Positions 1 to 9,312 of a DNA stretch of 64,000 nucleotides are shown one piece after another. Position numbers and translations under genes: made by a program. Source of the DNA: UBA1858 sp963976865 (lineage in GTDB: Bacteria > Pseudomonadota > Gammaproteobacteria > UBA4575); contig CAXBLY010000001.1 of NCBI GenBank assembly GCA_963976865.1, positions 248,001 through 312,000 of the forward strand, written 5' to 3'. Within the stretch, counting starts at the first letter, position 1. The number at the start of each line of letters is the position of its first letter. The notes beneath the pieces were generated by a model. That model had not been told where the DNA came from. It searched no databases and saw nothing but the letters and a program-made list of their open reading frames with translations.

Positions 1-677
1 AGGGACCCCTGGTACAGAATCCTGCACTCGGATTACGTGGCTTAAGGCGTTCTCTTCAGGATACCGAACTATTCAAATTGCAGCTTCGTGCAATATTACG
101 TGCATCCATCATTGGCCCGGTACGCATCATGTTTCCAATGATTACAAGTCATGATGAATTAATGACAGCACTAACCATTCTCGACCAGGCCAAACGCGAA
201 CTGAAAGAGGAAGATAAAGAATTTGATAACGACATACCGATAGGGATCATGATAGAAGTTCCCGCAGCCGCTCTTGTCGCAGCCCGGTTTGCAAAGCAAC
301 TGGATTTTCTGTCAATTGGCACCAACGACCTGATCCAGTACACACTGGCCATCGACCGGATCGATGAATCGGTCAATTATTTATATGACCCACTGCACCC
401 TGCTGTATTAAGACTTATTCAATTGACACTACAGGCAGGCAAACAGGCTAAAATCCCTGTATCCATGTGTGGAGAAATGGCAGGTGATCCTCGCTACACT
501 CGATTATTACTGGGCATGGGACTAAGGCATTTTAGCGCACACCCTGCAACGGTGCTCGATGTGAAATCAGTAATCAATTCCAGTTATGTAGGTAAACTTG
601 AGCCGCTATGCAAACGCATACTCAGCGCAGCTACTCGACCTGACAAAATTCACCAGATGGTCGATCAGCTAAATTAG
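1..677 (+). CDS. ptsI: Phosphoenolpyruvate-protein phosphotransferase (enzyme I), C-terminal part
   Basis: Enzyme I transfers phosphate from PEP to HPr in the PTS. The reading frame is open from the window edge (codons from base 3), so the N-terminal HPr-binding and phospho-His domains lie upstream and are not seen. What remains is the PEP-binding TIM barrel: the NPALGLRG segment, the metal-binding TNDLIQYT loop and the catalytic-Cys loop SMCGEMAGDP are all intact. The next gene is mgtE. The order ptsI-mgtE is common in gammaproteobacteria with a regulatory PTS, so I prefer PtsI over PtsP, but without the N-terminus (a GAF domain would indicate PtsP) this is not settled. Confidence 0.9.
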   Translation, partial: GPLVQNPALGLRGLRRSLQDTELFKLQLRAILRASIIGPVRIMFPMITSHDELMTALTILDQAKRELKEEDKEFDNDIPIGIMIEVPAAALVAARFAKQLDFLSIGTNDLIQYTLAIDRIDESVNYLYDPLHPAVLRLIQLTLQAGKQAKIPVSMCGEMAGDPRYTRLLLGMGLRHFSAHPATVLDVKSVINSSYVGKLEPLCKRILSAATRPDKIHQMVDQLN

Positions 678-843
678 AAATATTTCATAAATATGACAGT
701 TTGATAAATTTCCTGCCTTCAACACAAATACATTATTTATCCAGCCTGCAAATTTTCTGAGGCCGAAATCCTTTTTTGCATTCGTCTGACTAACGGGTAC
801 ACTTCAGTGCATCTATGCGCCAGTGCGCAAACAAGGATTTACC

Positions 844-2190
844 ATGTCAGAAACACAAGCACGTGACAATCTTCAAGTTATAACGGAAGCACTCGATTCA
901 GGTGAGATGCAGCGTGCTGGCCGTATATTAAATTCGTTTCACCCGGCTGAAATTGCTCACTTACTGGAGTCATTACCACTATCCCAGCGCATGTTCATAT
1001 GGAATATGCTGGACCATGATGACGACGGTGAAATTTTACTGCACGTGGTTGATGAAGTCCGCAGTGGACTTATTGAGGTCATGGACAAGGAGCAGTTAAT
1101 CTCCGCGACTGAAGGGCTTGATCTTGATGATCTCGCTGATCTACTGGCAGACCTGCCAAGTGCTGTCACCGATACTGCACTAAACAATCTGGATTTTAGT
1201 GATCGCCAGCGCCTGGAAGCTGTGCTGTCTTTTGATGAAGACAGTGCTGGTGGTTTAATGAATACAGATACCGTCACTGTACGTAAAGAAATCACACTGG
1301 ACGTGGTACTCAGGTATCTGCGTTCACGTAAACATCTTCCCGCTCATACTGACAGTCTGTTCGTAGTAGACCGTTATGAAAAGTACATCGGCACTTTAAC
1401 CCTGGCCGATGTGCTTACAAATGACCCATCAACTCTGGTGCAGGATTTACTTCAGGACAATATAGAGCCGATACAGGTTAATGATAGTGCAACCGACGTT
1501 ACCCATACCTTCGAACATCTGGATTTAATTTCCGCACCAGTGATTGATGAGAGTGGCAAGTTGCTTGGCCGAATAACTATCGATGATGTCGTCGACGTAA
1601 TTAGAGAAGAAGGTGAACACTCAATCATGAGTATGGCCGGCTTAACCGAAGAAGAAGATTTATTTGCCCCGGTCACTAAATCCACGAGGCGTCGCGCCTT
1701 ATGGTTAGGCGTCAATATGCTTACCGCTTTTTTAGCCGCCTGGGTAATAAGTTTATTTCAGCATACGCTTGAGCAAATTATTGTACTTGCGGTACTTATC
1801 CCGGTGGTTGCGAGCATGGGCGGAATCGCCGGAAGCCAGACACTTACACTAGTGATTCGTGGTCTGGCACTGAAACAGATTGGTAAAGCAAATTCCAGAA
1901 TATTATTAATGCGCGAACTGGGAATTGGCATTCTTAACGGCGTGCTCTGGTCTACTGTCGTTGCAGTTATCGCGATTGTTTGGTTTCACGACATTCAGCT
2001 TGGCTGGATTATCGCGCTGGCGATGATGGCTAATCTGGTGTGCGCCGGAATGGCCGGTGTCATTATTCCCATTGTATTGAGAAGATATGGCATCGATCCC
2101 GCACTTGCTGGCGGCGTGATGCTGACAACCGTGACTGATGTTGTTGGTATTTTCGCATTCCTTGGTCTTGCAACCTGGCTGCTTTTATAA
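844..2190 (+). CDS. mgtE: Magnesium transporter MgtE
   Basis: MgtE is a homodimeric Mg2+ channel of the inner membrane, gated by cytoplasmic Mg2+ sensing. Domain order fits the family: helical N domain (about residues 10-125), a pair of CBS domains (about 130-260), then five membrane helices from about residue 280 to the end. Length, 448 aa, is typical. I chose the ATG at 844 because AAGGA lies just upstream; an in-frame GTG at 823 would add seven residues but has no better ribosome site. The next gene begins 40 bases downstream with no terminator between, so the two may be cotranscribed. Confidence 0.95.
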   Translation: MSETQARDNLQVITEALDSGEMQRAGRILNSFHPAEIAHLLESLPLSQRMFIWNMLDHDDDGEILLHVVDEVRSGLIEVMDKEQLISATEGLDLDDLADLLADLPSAVTDTALNNLDFSDRQRLEAVLSFDEDSAGGLMNTDTVTVRKEITLDVVLRYLRSRKHLPAHTDSLFVVDRYEKYIGTLTLADVLTNDPSTLVQDLLQDNIEPIQVNDSATDVTHTFEHLDLISAPVIDESGKLLGRITIDDVVDVIREEGEHSIMSMAGLTEEEDLFAPVTKSTRRRALWLGVNMLTAFLAAWVISLFQHTLEQIIVLAVLIPVVASMGGIAGSQTLTLVIRGLALKQIGKANSRILLMRELGIGILNGVLWSTVVAVIAIVWFHDIQLGWIIALAMMANLVCAGMAGVIIPIVLRRYGIDPALAGGVMLTTVTDVVGIFAFLGLATWLLL

Positions 2191-2230
2191 TTAACCCGCA
2201 AATCGCTTTATAAAAATCTGGAGAAATCAA

Positions 2231-3178
2231 ATGAACAGATTATTTATTAAATTAATCAACATCTCTTTATTACTCTGTACCTTATTTTTATTTTCGGTAC
2301 ATGCAGACAATTCACCAGCGATTGATTTTGAATCCATCATGAATAGTTACTTTGATGACACTACGGGATTGATCAGCTTTGGTGATTACCGTATTGCATT
2401 TGCGCCTGAAGGAAAATTTAATGGCTTTGTTGCAGTATTAAATGCAAAAGGAGAAATCGTAGCCCAACACAAATTTTTTGAAGACTACGCTAACAGGCAA
2501 GGGGTATTTGCGACAATCCGCACAGTTGGACCGGCAGATGTCACCCTGACTGAACCTGGATTATATACAATTGTATTTGTCGCCAACGACCAGCCTGTCA
2601 CCCGCTTTCCCGTGAAGTTAGAACAAACCTCCTCTGGCGATGATGCATTCAATCCAGAGAATACTTACCGCTTTGATGGGTACTGGCGTACTCGCGCACA
2701 TCTCACTTTAAAAACATATAAAGAAGAACCATTCCCTGAACTCACAATGTGGCTTGGTGGCAAAGATCTGGACGAAGGAAGCAATAAAGACCTGTTTTTT
2801 GCAACATTACTACGAGATGGTGAAGTAGTAGCGCACAGCAAGCGTACGACAGGCTTTATTTCTGATGGCCATTTTGAACCCAAATATGTCAGCTTTTATC
2901 ATCCACACGAAAAAAACAAGGAAGTTAACGCAGAGCTATTCATGTTAAAAGACTGGACCATTGACGGGAGTTACGAAATCAGTGTCGCTCGCAAATCTGA
3001 TGGTGGAAAGATACGCTCATATGACTTCAATGTTACAGATGGAAAAATTCAGGCAATGGCAGCCAGCCAACTAGGCTATAAGCCCAATACTGATTTCATT
3101 CTTCCTCGCGTGCAAAAGAAAGGGGCAACCAGTCTTGAGATGTCAAAAGCCATTTGGATTGAGGACATCAAACGATAA
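2231..3178 (+). CDS. Secreted protein of unknown function
   Basis: 315 aa. Residues 1-26 form a clear Sec signal peptide (basic MNRLFIK, hydrophobic core, likely cleavage near VHA-DNS), so the mature protein should be periplasmic or exported. The rest is soluble and looks beta-rich, with repeated aromatic-Gly strands, and has no cysteine in the mature part, lipobox or catalytic motif that I recognise. Start ATG has GGAG eight bases upstream. It follows mgtE closely and may share its transcript. Function unknown. Confidence 0.75.
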   Translation: MNRLFIKLINISLLLCTLFLFSVHADNSPAIDFESIMNSYFDDTTGLISFGDYRIAFAPEGKFNGFVAVLNAKGEIVAQHKFFEDYANRQGVFATIRTVGPADVTLTEPGLYTIVFVANDQPVTRFPVKLEQTSSGDDAFNPENTYRFDGYWRTRAHLTLKTYKEEPFPELTMWLGGKDLDEGSNKDLFFATLLRDGEVVAHSKRTTGFISDGHFEPKYVSFYHPHEKNKEVNAELFMLKDWTIDGSYEISVARKSDGGKIRSYDFNVTDGKIQAMAASQLGYKPNTDFILPRVQKKGATSLEMSKAIWIEDIKR

Positions 3179-3207
3179 CCAATATTAACTAACACACTTA
3201 GTCACCT

Positions 3208-3444
3208 ATGAAAAAGCTTAAAAACGAAAAAGAGTTGGTCAAAAAAGCAATCGCTGAAGGTGTTAAATACGGTGAAGCAAGAGGAGTGGTTGAATTCGAG
3301 GCTACCGACTCCGCCAGTGAAAAAATTGAATATATATACCGTTTACTGGTACACGACGAAGTCATACAGGCCCTGCCCCAGGAGCAAATATCCCAGCAAG
3401 CAATGCGTCACAGGCTTGCAATATGGGCATCCAAACTTAAATAA
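3208..3444 (+). CDS. Small conserved-looking protein, possibly DUF5062
   Basis: 78 aa, highly charged and helical, no signal peptide or membrane segment. The opening KKLKNE followed by alternating Lys/Glu recalls the short DUF5062 proteins of marine gammaproteobacteria, but I hold that only tentatively. It begins 29 bases after the secreted protein, on the same strand. Its TAA stop abuts the stop codon of the convergent HAD gene with no base between. A second open frame at 3260-3532 overlaps it out of frame and lacks protein-like composition. Confidence 0.65.
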   Translation: MKKLKNEKELVKKAIAEGVKYGEARGVVEFEATDSASEKIEYIYRLLVHDEVIQALPQEQISQQAMRHRLAIWASKLK

Positions 3445-4116
3445 TTACGTACTAATTACAGACGCCAGCTCGTCTAAAGATTTTATCTCAACATCTGCAA
3501 CATACGGCAGTCGCTCAGGCGTTCTTTCGTAACGGTTCAGCCATACTGAACGAAACCCGTAAGAAGCAGCACCAGCAATATCCCAGGAGTTTGAAGAAAC
3601 AAACACAATTTTACGCGCCGGAAACCCTAACTGTTGTTCCACATACTCATATACAACTGGAGATGGCTTGAACGCATGCACCTGTTCTGTTGAAAACACA
3701 CGGTCAAGCAAATGATTGATATCGGCGTGCTCCAGTGCTGATGCAAGCGATCTGGGCGTTCCGTTTGAAAGCACACTGGTGATAATTTTTTTGCTTTTCA
3801 GCGACTCTATTGCTGCCTTGGCATCGGGAAACCCTTCCAAATGAGAATACGACTCCAGCAAACCCTTCTTAACATTTTCATCGGTCATGCCATATGCATC
3901 ACAGGCAAAATCCAGCGCATATTTACGAATTTTGTCATAACTGGTGTAGCGATTCATTAAGCTTAGTTGAGATGAATACTGCAGTCGCTTCGCGCGCCAG
4001 AGTTTAAAAATGACAAGACCATTTTTTCCGAGTTGATCGCTATATTGATCAAAATGCTGAAACGTATCCAGAAGTGTGCCGTAGGCATTAAAAATACAAG
4101 CCTTAACTTTTATCAT
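3445..4116 (-). CDS. Type II haloacid-dehalogenase-like HAD protein with Asn at the nucleophile position
   Basis: 223 aa, normal length for (S)-2-haloacid dehalogenases and related HAD phosphatases. Motif I reads CIFNAYGTLLD where the family has FDxYGTL: the catalytic Asp is encoded as Asn (AAT on the coding strand). Motif II (VLSNGTP) and the C-terminal motif (VSSNSWDIAGA) are well kept, including the SSN..D signature of type II haloacid dehalogenases. Family knowledge says the first Asp attacks the substrate, so the enzyme as written should be inactive or need deamidation; a base-calling error (GAT to AAT) is the plain alternative. Monocistronic on the minus strand. Confidence 0.85.
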   Translation of the reverse strand: MIKVKACIFNAYGTLLDTFQHFDQYSDQLGKNGLVIFKLWRAKRLQYSSQLSLMNRYTSYDKIRKYALDFACDAYGMTDENVKKGLLESYSHLEGFPDAKAAIESLKSKKIITSVLSNGTPRSLASALEHADINHLLDRVFSTEQVHAFKPSPVVYEYVEQQLGFPARKIVFVSSNSWDIAGAASYGFRSVWLNRYERTPERLPYVADVEIKSLDELASVIST

Positions 4117-4286
4117 TTTAATTCCTTTATTAATGGCTTGATAAACACACTATGCCTCTATGGCAATAAATGCAAATAGTGTGAATTAACCTATCCATGC
4201 ATTTCCCTGAACAGAATATATCCTGTTTACAGGAACTTGCGAGGCATTAGAAAATGATTTAAATTGTGCTGATTGCTTCAGCGAAG

Positions 4287-4853
4287 TTAAGCTTTGGGAA
4301 GCGTCACACCTGTTTGACCCTGGTACTTCCCGCCCCTGTCTTTGTAGGATGTCTCACATTCTTCATCCGACTCAAAAAACAGCATTTGTGCAACACCCTC
4401 ATTTGCATAAATCTTTGCAGGCAGAGGCGTTGTATTTGAAAACTCCAACGTCACATGCCCTTCCCACTCAGGTTCCAGTGGCGTGACATTAACGATAATG
4501 CCGCAGCGAGCATAGGTTGATTTCCCCAAACAGACAGTTAGTACAGACCGTGGTATACGAAAATATTCTACGGTACTTGCAAGCGCAAAAGAATTGGGGG
4601 GAATAATACAGACATTGCCTTCGAAATCGACAAAACTCTCCGGGTTAAACGCTTTGGGATCAACAACGGCAGAATTAATATTGGTAAAAATTTTAAAATG
4701 ATTTGAACAGCGCACATCATATCCATAACTGGAAGTACCATATGAAATGATTTTTTCATCATTAACCTGTTTCACCTGGCCGGCAACAAAAGGATCTATC
4801 ATTTGTTGCTGCTCTGCCATGCGCCGAATCCAGCGGTCAGATTTAATCGACAT
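4287..4853 (-). CDS. dcd: dCTP deaminase
   Basis: Converts dCTP to dUTP in the route to dTTP; homotrimer in the cytosol. 188 aa, the usual length. The family hallmarks are present: SSYGYDVR near residue 45, the LGKSTYAR nucleotide loop, and PLEPEWEGHVTLE carrying the catalytic Glu. It ends in a Gln/Gly-rich tail (KYQGQTGVTLPKA), normal for Dcd. The gene lies just downstream of the lipoprotein and apbC genes, all on the minus strand; dcd near apbC and metG is a common gammaproteobacterial arrangement. Confidence 0.97.
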   Translation of the reverse strand: MSIKSDRWIRRMAEQQQMIDPFVAGQVKQVNDEKIISYGTSSYGYDVRCSNHFKIFTNINSAVVDPKAFNPESFVDFEGNVCIIPPNSFALASTVEYFRIPRSVLTVCLGKSTYARCGIIVNVTPLEPEWEGHVTLEFSNTTPLPAKIYANEGVAQMLFFESDEECETSYKDRGGKYQGQTGVTLPKA

Positions 4854-4862
4854 AAACTTTAC

Positions 4863-5330
4863 TTATTGAATTGGAGACACAAATGGCAATTTAAAATCGC
4901 CTTGTTTAGAAAACGGAATTGGATAGTTAAATATAGACGTTTTGATATTACCTTTCACAGTATAATCTGCATTACCCGTTCTCAGTACTTCAGGCAATGT
5001 TTCAATAATACCAAGATAAGAAAAACGAACAGGCAATTCAATGGTTGATCGCCCAAAGGCCGGCACTGAAATCGACTTGTCATCCTGGCCGGTTACCAGT
5101 TTATTCCCTGACACAAACAGTTCGTAACTCAACCCGCGTGCATTCAGTCTGACATCATTTGGATTGTCGATATCGAGTGTTACGATGGCATCTATTCCAC
5201 CCAGAGTAGCTTCAATTATCTCTAATCCACGCACTTGTACATTCGGTTCTATGCGTGGTTTTGATAGCGGCCCTGAACACCCTGTCAACAGCAGTGTCAT
5301 GCATAGCAAACTAACCGTGATACGTAACAT
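4863..5330 (-). CDS. LEA14/WHy-domain lipoprotein
   Basis: 155 aa. The N-terminus is a lipoprotein signal with lipobox LLTGC at residues 14-18, so the protein should be acylated and membrane-anchored in the periplasm. The mature part matches the water-stress/hypersensitive-response (LEA14, WHy) fold: alternating hydrophobic strands with the DIDNPNDVRL segment typical of the family. Proteins of this kind are small outer-membrane-associated lipoproteins of unknown role. It sits 21 bases after apbC and 9 bases before dcd, probably one operon. Confidence 0.85.
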   Translation of the reverse strand: MLRITVSLLCMTLLLTGCSGPLSKPRIEPNVQVRGLEIIEATLGGIDAIVTLDIDNPNDVRLNARGLSYELFVSGNKLVTGQDDKSISVPAFGRSTIELPVRFSYLGIIETLPEVLRTGNADYTVKGNIKTSIFNYPIPFSKQGDFKLPFVSPIQ

Positions 5331-5351
5331 TCAGCGAGTCCTTATAGCAAT

Positions 5352-6443
5352 CTATGTATTCTGGATTACAATTTTCGGGAATTTAGCACTATAGTCCTTA
5401 CTCTTCACGGCCAGCTTAGCAGCCGTTTTACGCGCGATCTCTTTATAAATCTGGCTAACTCGACTATCAGGAGTAGCAATAACAGTTGGCATGCCACCAT
5501 CTACCTGTTCACGGATACTCATATCAAGTGGCAATTGGCCCAATAATTCAACATCGCTCTCTGCCGCCATTCTCTCGCCACCTCCGGTGCCAAAAATAGC
5601 TTCTTCGTGCCCGCACTCACTACAAATATGCAAACTCATATTCTCAACAATACCCAATACCGGTACTTCCACTTTCTCAAACATCTTCAGACCTTTACGC
5701 GCATCCAGCAGGGCGATGTCCTGAGGGGTTGTCACAATCACAGCACCACTCACGGGTATTTTTTGCGCCAGCGTTAGTTGCACATCACCAGTGCCAGGCG
5801 GCAAATCAACTACCAAATAGTCTATATCTCTCCAGCGCGTATCGTTAAGCAGCTGTTCTAGTGCCTGTGTGACCATTGGTCCACGCCAGATCATTGGGGT
5901 TTCCTCGTCAATCAAAAAGCCTATAGACATCGCCTGAATGCCGTGTGCCAGCATTGGCTCCAGGCTTTTTCCATCGCTTGATTCCGGCTGTCCTGATACT
6001 CCCAGCATTCTTGGCTGACTGGGTCCATAGATATCCGCATCCAGAATTCCCACAGTGGCCCCTTCTGCGGCCAAGGCCAGCGCCAGATTGACTGCAGTGG
6101 TTGATTTGCCCACTCCACCTTTACCGGAGGCCACGGCAATCACATTCTTGATGTTTTCCATTGGCTTGAGGCTTTTCTGAACGGCATGAGACTGAATATT
6201 CCAGCCAATGGTGATATCAACATCAACCACACCGTCCAGCTTACTCACCTCAGTGCCTATTTTTTCAGACATTTCCTCGATCATACTTTTGGCGGGATAG
6301 CCAAGCTCTATGTTGATAGAAACCTTGTCTCCATCCACCTTGATGTCTTTTACCCACTTGGCAGCAACAAGATTCTTGCCTACATTGGGGTCTTCTATGG
6401 TCTTTAGGGTGTCTTCTACTTGCTGTGGGCTAACGCTTGCCAT
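5352..6443 (-). CDS. apbC: Iron-sulfur carrier ATPase, Mrp/ApbC family
   Basis: Mrp/NBP35-type P-loop ATPase that carries and delivers Fe-S clusters. 363 aa. The N-terminal MIP18/DUF59 domain spans about residues 5-80; the deviant Walker A motif GKGGVGKSTTAVN lies near residue 110; the bridging-cluster CxxC is in SECGHE near residue 275. DLPPGTGD (Walker B region) is intact. It is divergent from metG across a 160-base spacer, as in many gammaproteobacteria (E. coli metG/mrp). Confidence 0.96.
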   Translation of the reverse strand: MASVSPQQVEDTLKTIEDPNVGKNLVAAKWVKDIKVDGDKVSINIELGYPAKSMIEEMSEKIGTEVSKLDGVVDVDITIGWNIQSHAVQKSLKPMENIKNVIAVASGKGGVGKSTTAVNLALALAAEGATVGILDADIYGPSQPRMLGVSGQPESSDGKSLEPMLAHGIQAMSIGFLIDEETPMIWRGPMVTQALEQLLNDTRWRDIDYLVVDLPPGTGDVQLTLAQKIPVSGAVIVTTPQDIALLDARKGLKMFEKVEVPVLGIVENMSLHICSECGHEEAIFGTGGGERMAAESDVELLGQLPLDMSIREQVDGGMPTVIATPDSRVSQIYKEIARKTAAKLAVKSKDYSAKFPKIVIQNT

Positions 6444-6617
6444 TGGGTGAATCCTCTTGGTGACTAGTTTTTCTAAAAAATGGGGTGCAGTTAAACACTC
6501 TCACCGCTTCTTTCCTAGCTCCTGATTGAGATATTACGACAATTTACAATCTATCTAGCCGCACTTTTACGAAGCTGGTAAGGTACGCCCTCATTCAGCC
6601 ATTTGTTCTGTAAACTC

Positions 6618-8642
6618 GTGAATAATAGAAGAATTTTAGTTACCAGCGCACTCCCTTACGCCAATGGATCAATCCATTTAGGCCATCTGGTCGAATACAT
6701 CCAAACGGATATCTGGACCCGCTTTCAGAAAATGTGCGGCCACCAGTGTATCTATGTCTGCGCTGATGATGCTCATGGCACACCAATCATGATCCGTGCT
6801 CAACAAGAAGGCATCACTGCCGAAGCACTTATCGCTAAAACCAAACAGGAGCATGAACAGGACTTTGCTGACTTTCATGTCAATTTTGATAATTATCACA
6901 GCACCCACTCTGAAGAAAATAAACACTTCGCGACCAGTATTTTCAAATCACTGCAGAGCAATGGCTACATAAATACCAAAACGGTCACCGACTTATTTGA
7001 CCCCAGCGAAAAAGTATTTCTTCCAGACCGCTTTGTACGTGGCACCTGTCCTAAATGTAAAACTGAAGACCAGTATGGTGATAACTGCGAAGCATGCGGT
7101 GCAACATACACACCCTCTGATTTAATCAATCCGCGTTCTGCACTTAGCGGCGCCACACCAGTCGAAAAAGAAAACCTGCATTATTTTTTCAAACTTAGCT
7201 CACTGGAACCCGCATTAAAAGAATGGACACAATCAGGAAGTCTGCAGACTGAGATTGCCAACAAGATTTCTGAATGGTTTAGCGACGGACTGCAGGACTG
7301 GGACATTTCTCGTGATGCACCTTATTTTGGATTTGAAATACCCGATGCTCCAGGTAAATATTTTTATGTATGGCTGGATGCACCCATTGGTTACATGGCC
7401 AGCTTCAAAAATTACTGTGACCGCACGGGTGAAGATTTCGATTCATTTTGGAAACCTGGCAGCACAACAGAGCTTTATCATTTCATTGGTAAAGATATTG
7501 CGTACTTCCATACATTATTTTGGCCGGCAACTTTAATGGGTTCCGGGTGGCGCACTCCGACCAGTGTCTACTGTCACGGCTTCTTGACTGTCAACGGGCA
7601 AAAGATGTCCAAGTCACGTGGCACCTTTATCAAAGCCCGTACTTATTTAAATCATTTACAGCCTGAATATTTACGCTATTACTTTGCAGCAAAATTAAAT
7701 GAGGGTGTTTCAGATATTGATTTAAATCTCGACGACTTCCAGCAACGTGTCAATAGCGACGTTGTCGGCAAGCTGGTGAATATTGCCAGTCGTTGCGCAG
7801 GATTTATAAACAAAAAGTTTGATTCAAAGCTGACCAGTAAAATTACCGTTCCAGATGGTGAGGGAACATATCTGGCAGCTGTTGGCAGAAATAGCGCAAT
7901 TAAAGACTGCTACGAAAAAAGAAAATATTCTGAAGCCATGAGGATCATTATGGCGATAGCAGATACTGCCAACCAGGTCATCGATAAAAATAAACCCTGG
8001 GAGCGCATCAAGGACGAAGCTAACAGAGAAGAAGTGCATCAGGTATGCAGTTTTGGTATAAACATGTTTCACTTGTTAATTGGTTATTTAAAACCTGTCA
8101 TGCCAGAACTGGCAGAAAAATCTGAGGCTTTCCTGAATACAGAAATTAGCTGGGCAGATTTAGCCAGCGACGCGCCTTTTGCTGAAGGTCATGAGATCAA
8201 TAAATTCAAACCTTTAATCACACGCATAGAGAAAGAAGCCATAGACAAAATGATCGAAGAAACAAAACAGGATGCAGCACCCAAGGCCAGCGATCCTGTC
8301 AGTGATGAAATTTCATTTGATGATTTCGCCAAACTGGATTTACGTGTTGCACGCATTGTCAAAGCACAGCATGTTGATGGCGCAGATAAATTACTCCAGC
8401 TCACTCTAGACCTTGGAGAACCCACCGGTGGCTTACAGAAAAATGTCTTCGCAGGGATAAAAAGCGCCTACAAACCAGAAGACCTGGAAGGCAAATTTGT
8501 CGTTATGGTGGCCAATCTTGCACCGCGTAAAATGCGCTTTGGCTTGTCTGAAGGCATGGTACTGGCTGCTAGCGGGACAGATAGCGGGCTATTTGTCATT
8601 CACCCTGATGAGGGCGCAACACCTGGAATGCGTGTTAAGTAA
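6618..8642 (+). CDS. metG: Methionyl-tRNA synthetase
   Basis: Charges tRNA-Met. About 674 aa, as in E. coli MetG, which it resembles along its whole length. Visible: class I signature GSIHLGHL, zinc knuckle with two CxxC pairs (CPKCK, CEACG) around residues 143-160, KMSKS loop in GQKMSKSRGT, and the C-terminal EMAPII/Trbp111-like tRNA-binding domain beginning at FDDFAKLDLRV. Family proteins begin only a few residues before ILVTSALPYANG, which favours the GTG at 6618; a TTG at 6603 is also in frame. Neither has a strong ribosome site. Confidence 0.97.
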   Translation: MNNRRILVTSALPYANGSIHLGHLVEYIQTDIWTRFQKMCGHQCIYVCADDAHGTPIMIRAQQEGITAEALIAKTKQEHEQDFADFHVNFDNYHSTHSEENKHFATSIFKSLQSNGYINTKTVTDLFDPSEKVFLPDRFVRGTCPKCKTEDQYGDNCEACGATYTPSDLINPRSALSGATPVEKENLHYFFKLSSLEPALKEWTQSGSLQTEIANKISEWFSDGLQDWDISRDAPYFGFEIPDAPGKYFYVWLDAPIGYMASFKNYCDRTGEDFDSFWKPGSTTELYHFIGKDIAYFHTLFWPATLMGSGWRTPTSVYCHGFLTVNGQKMSKSRGTFIKARTYLNHLQPEYLRYYFAAKLNEGVSDIDLNLDDFQQRVNSDVVGKLVNIASRCAGFINKKFDSKLTSKITVPDGEGTYLAAVGRNSAIKDCYEKRKYSEAMRIIMAIADTANQVIDKNKPWERIKDEANREEVHQVCSFGINMFHLLIGYLKPVMPELAEKSEAFLNTEISWADLASDAPFAEGHEINKFKPLITRIEKEAIDKMIEETKQDAAPKASDPVSDEISFDDFAKLDLRVARIVKAQHVDGADKLLQLTLDLGEPTGGLQKNVFAGIKSAYKPEDLEGKFVVMVANLAPRKMRFGLSEGMVLAASGTDSGLFVIHPDEGATPGMRVK

Positions 8643-8649
8643 TCACAAC

Positions 8650-9285
8650 ATGCACACAGGTTCGATATCTTTTAGCAAAACAATCGCTGTTATAGATGAA
8701 GATCGCTGCATTGGTTGTACCTTATGTATTAAAGCCTGCCCGTTTGATGCCATTCTGGGAGCGTCGAAACAGCTGCACAGTGTCATCACGCAGTTCTGTA
8801 CCGGCTGCAAGTTATGCATCAAACCTTGTCCGGTTGATTGTATCACTATGCAATCAAATACCGATTTAACCAGACTTGAACCGCCCGCTCCTGAATTTTC
8901 CAGCCACAAATCCTGCATCCATTGTCATGACTGTATTCCTGTTTGCCCAAGCCAGCTAAATCCGGAAGACTTGTACACGAATATTGATGGAAAGAAATTC
9001 TCCCGGGCGGAAAAAAATTCGTTAACTTCATGTACTCAATGTGGCGAATGCAATAAAGCATGTCCCAGCGACATACCGTTGGCTCAAACCTTTGCCTATG
9101 GTATTAGCATGATAAATCTCAAAGCCGCCAGGAGAACATTCAGCCTTGCAAGTAAACAGCGGGCAAAATTGCGCGAACGAAGACTGGCAGATAAAAAATC
9201 CCGGCAGCTCGCAATTTTATCCAGCAAGAAAAGAGGACTTGCCGACAAGTTACAGGCACTTAAAAAGTCCTCACTAGAAAAATAA
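8650..9285 (+). CDS. Four-cluster ferredoxin resembling RnfB plus the RnfC C-terminus
   Basis: 211 aa, beginning at ATG 8650, seven bases after metG. Four complete CxxCxxCxxxC sets are seen with first Cys at residues 20, 50, 89 and 128, enough for four [4Fe-4S] clusters. Residues 10-70 look like the ferredoxin domain of RnfB/RsxB. Residues 85-145 (CIHCHDCIPVCP, CTQCGECNKACPSDIPL) followed by an Arg/Lys-rich coil look instead like the C-terminal cluster domain and tail of RnfC/RsxC. No membrane anchor and no other Rnf subunit is present. nth follows, as at the end of rsx operons, so this may be a soluble relic or electron donor. Function is inference. Confidence 0.85.
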   Translation: MHTGSISFSKTIAVIDEDRCIGCTLCIKACPFDAILGASKQLHSVITQFCTGCKLCIKPCPVDCITMQSNTDLTRLEPPAPEFSSHKSCIHCHDCIPVCPSQLNPEDLYTNIDGKKFSRAEKNSLTSCTQCGECNKACPSDIPLAQTFAYGISMINLKAARRTFSLASKQRAKLRERRLADKKSRQLAILSSKKRGLADKLQALKKSSLEK

Positions 9286-9312
9286 CTGATTCTTAATTTA
9301 TCTCTTTCAATC

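Noticed and set aside
4146..4183. CACACTAT and ATAGTGTG arms 22 bases apart as an NrdR site
   Set aside because: The halves resemble NrdR half-boxes, but the true box has them contiguous and the next genes (HAD, dcd) do not require it.
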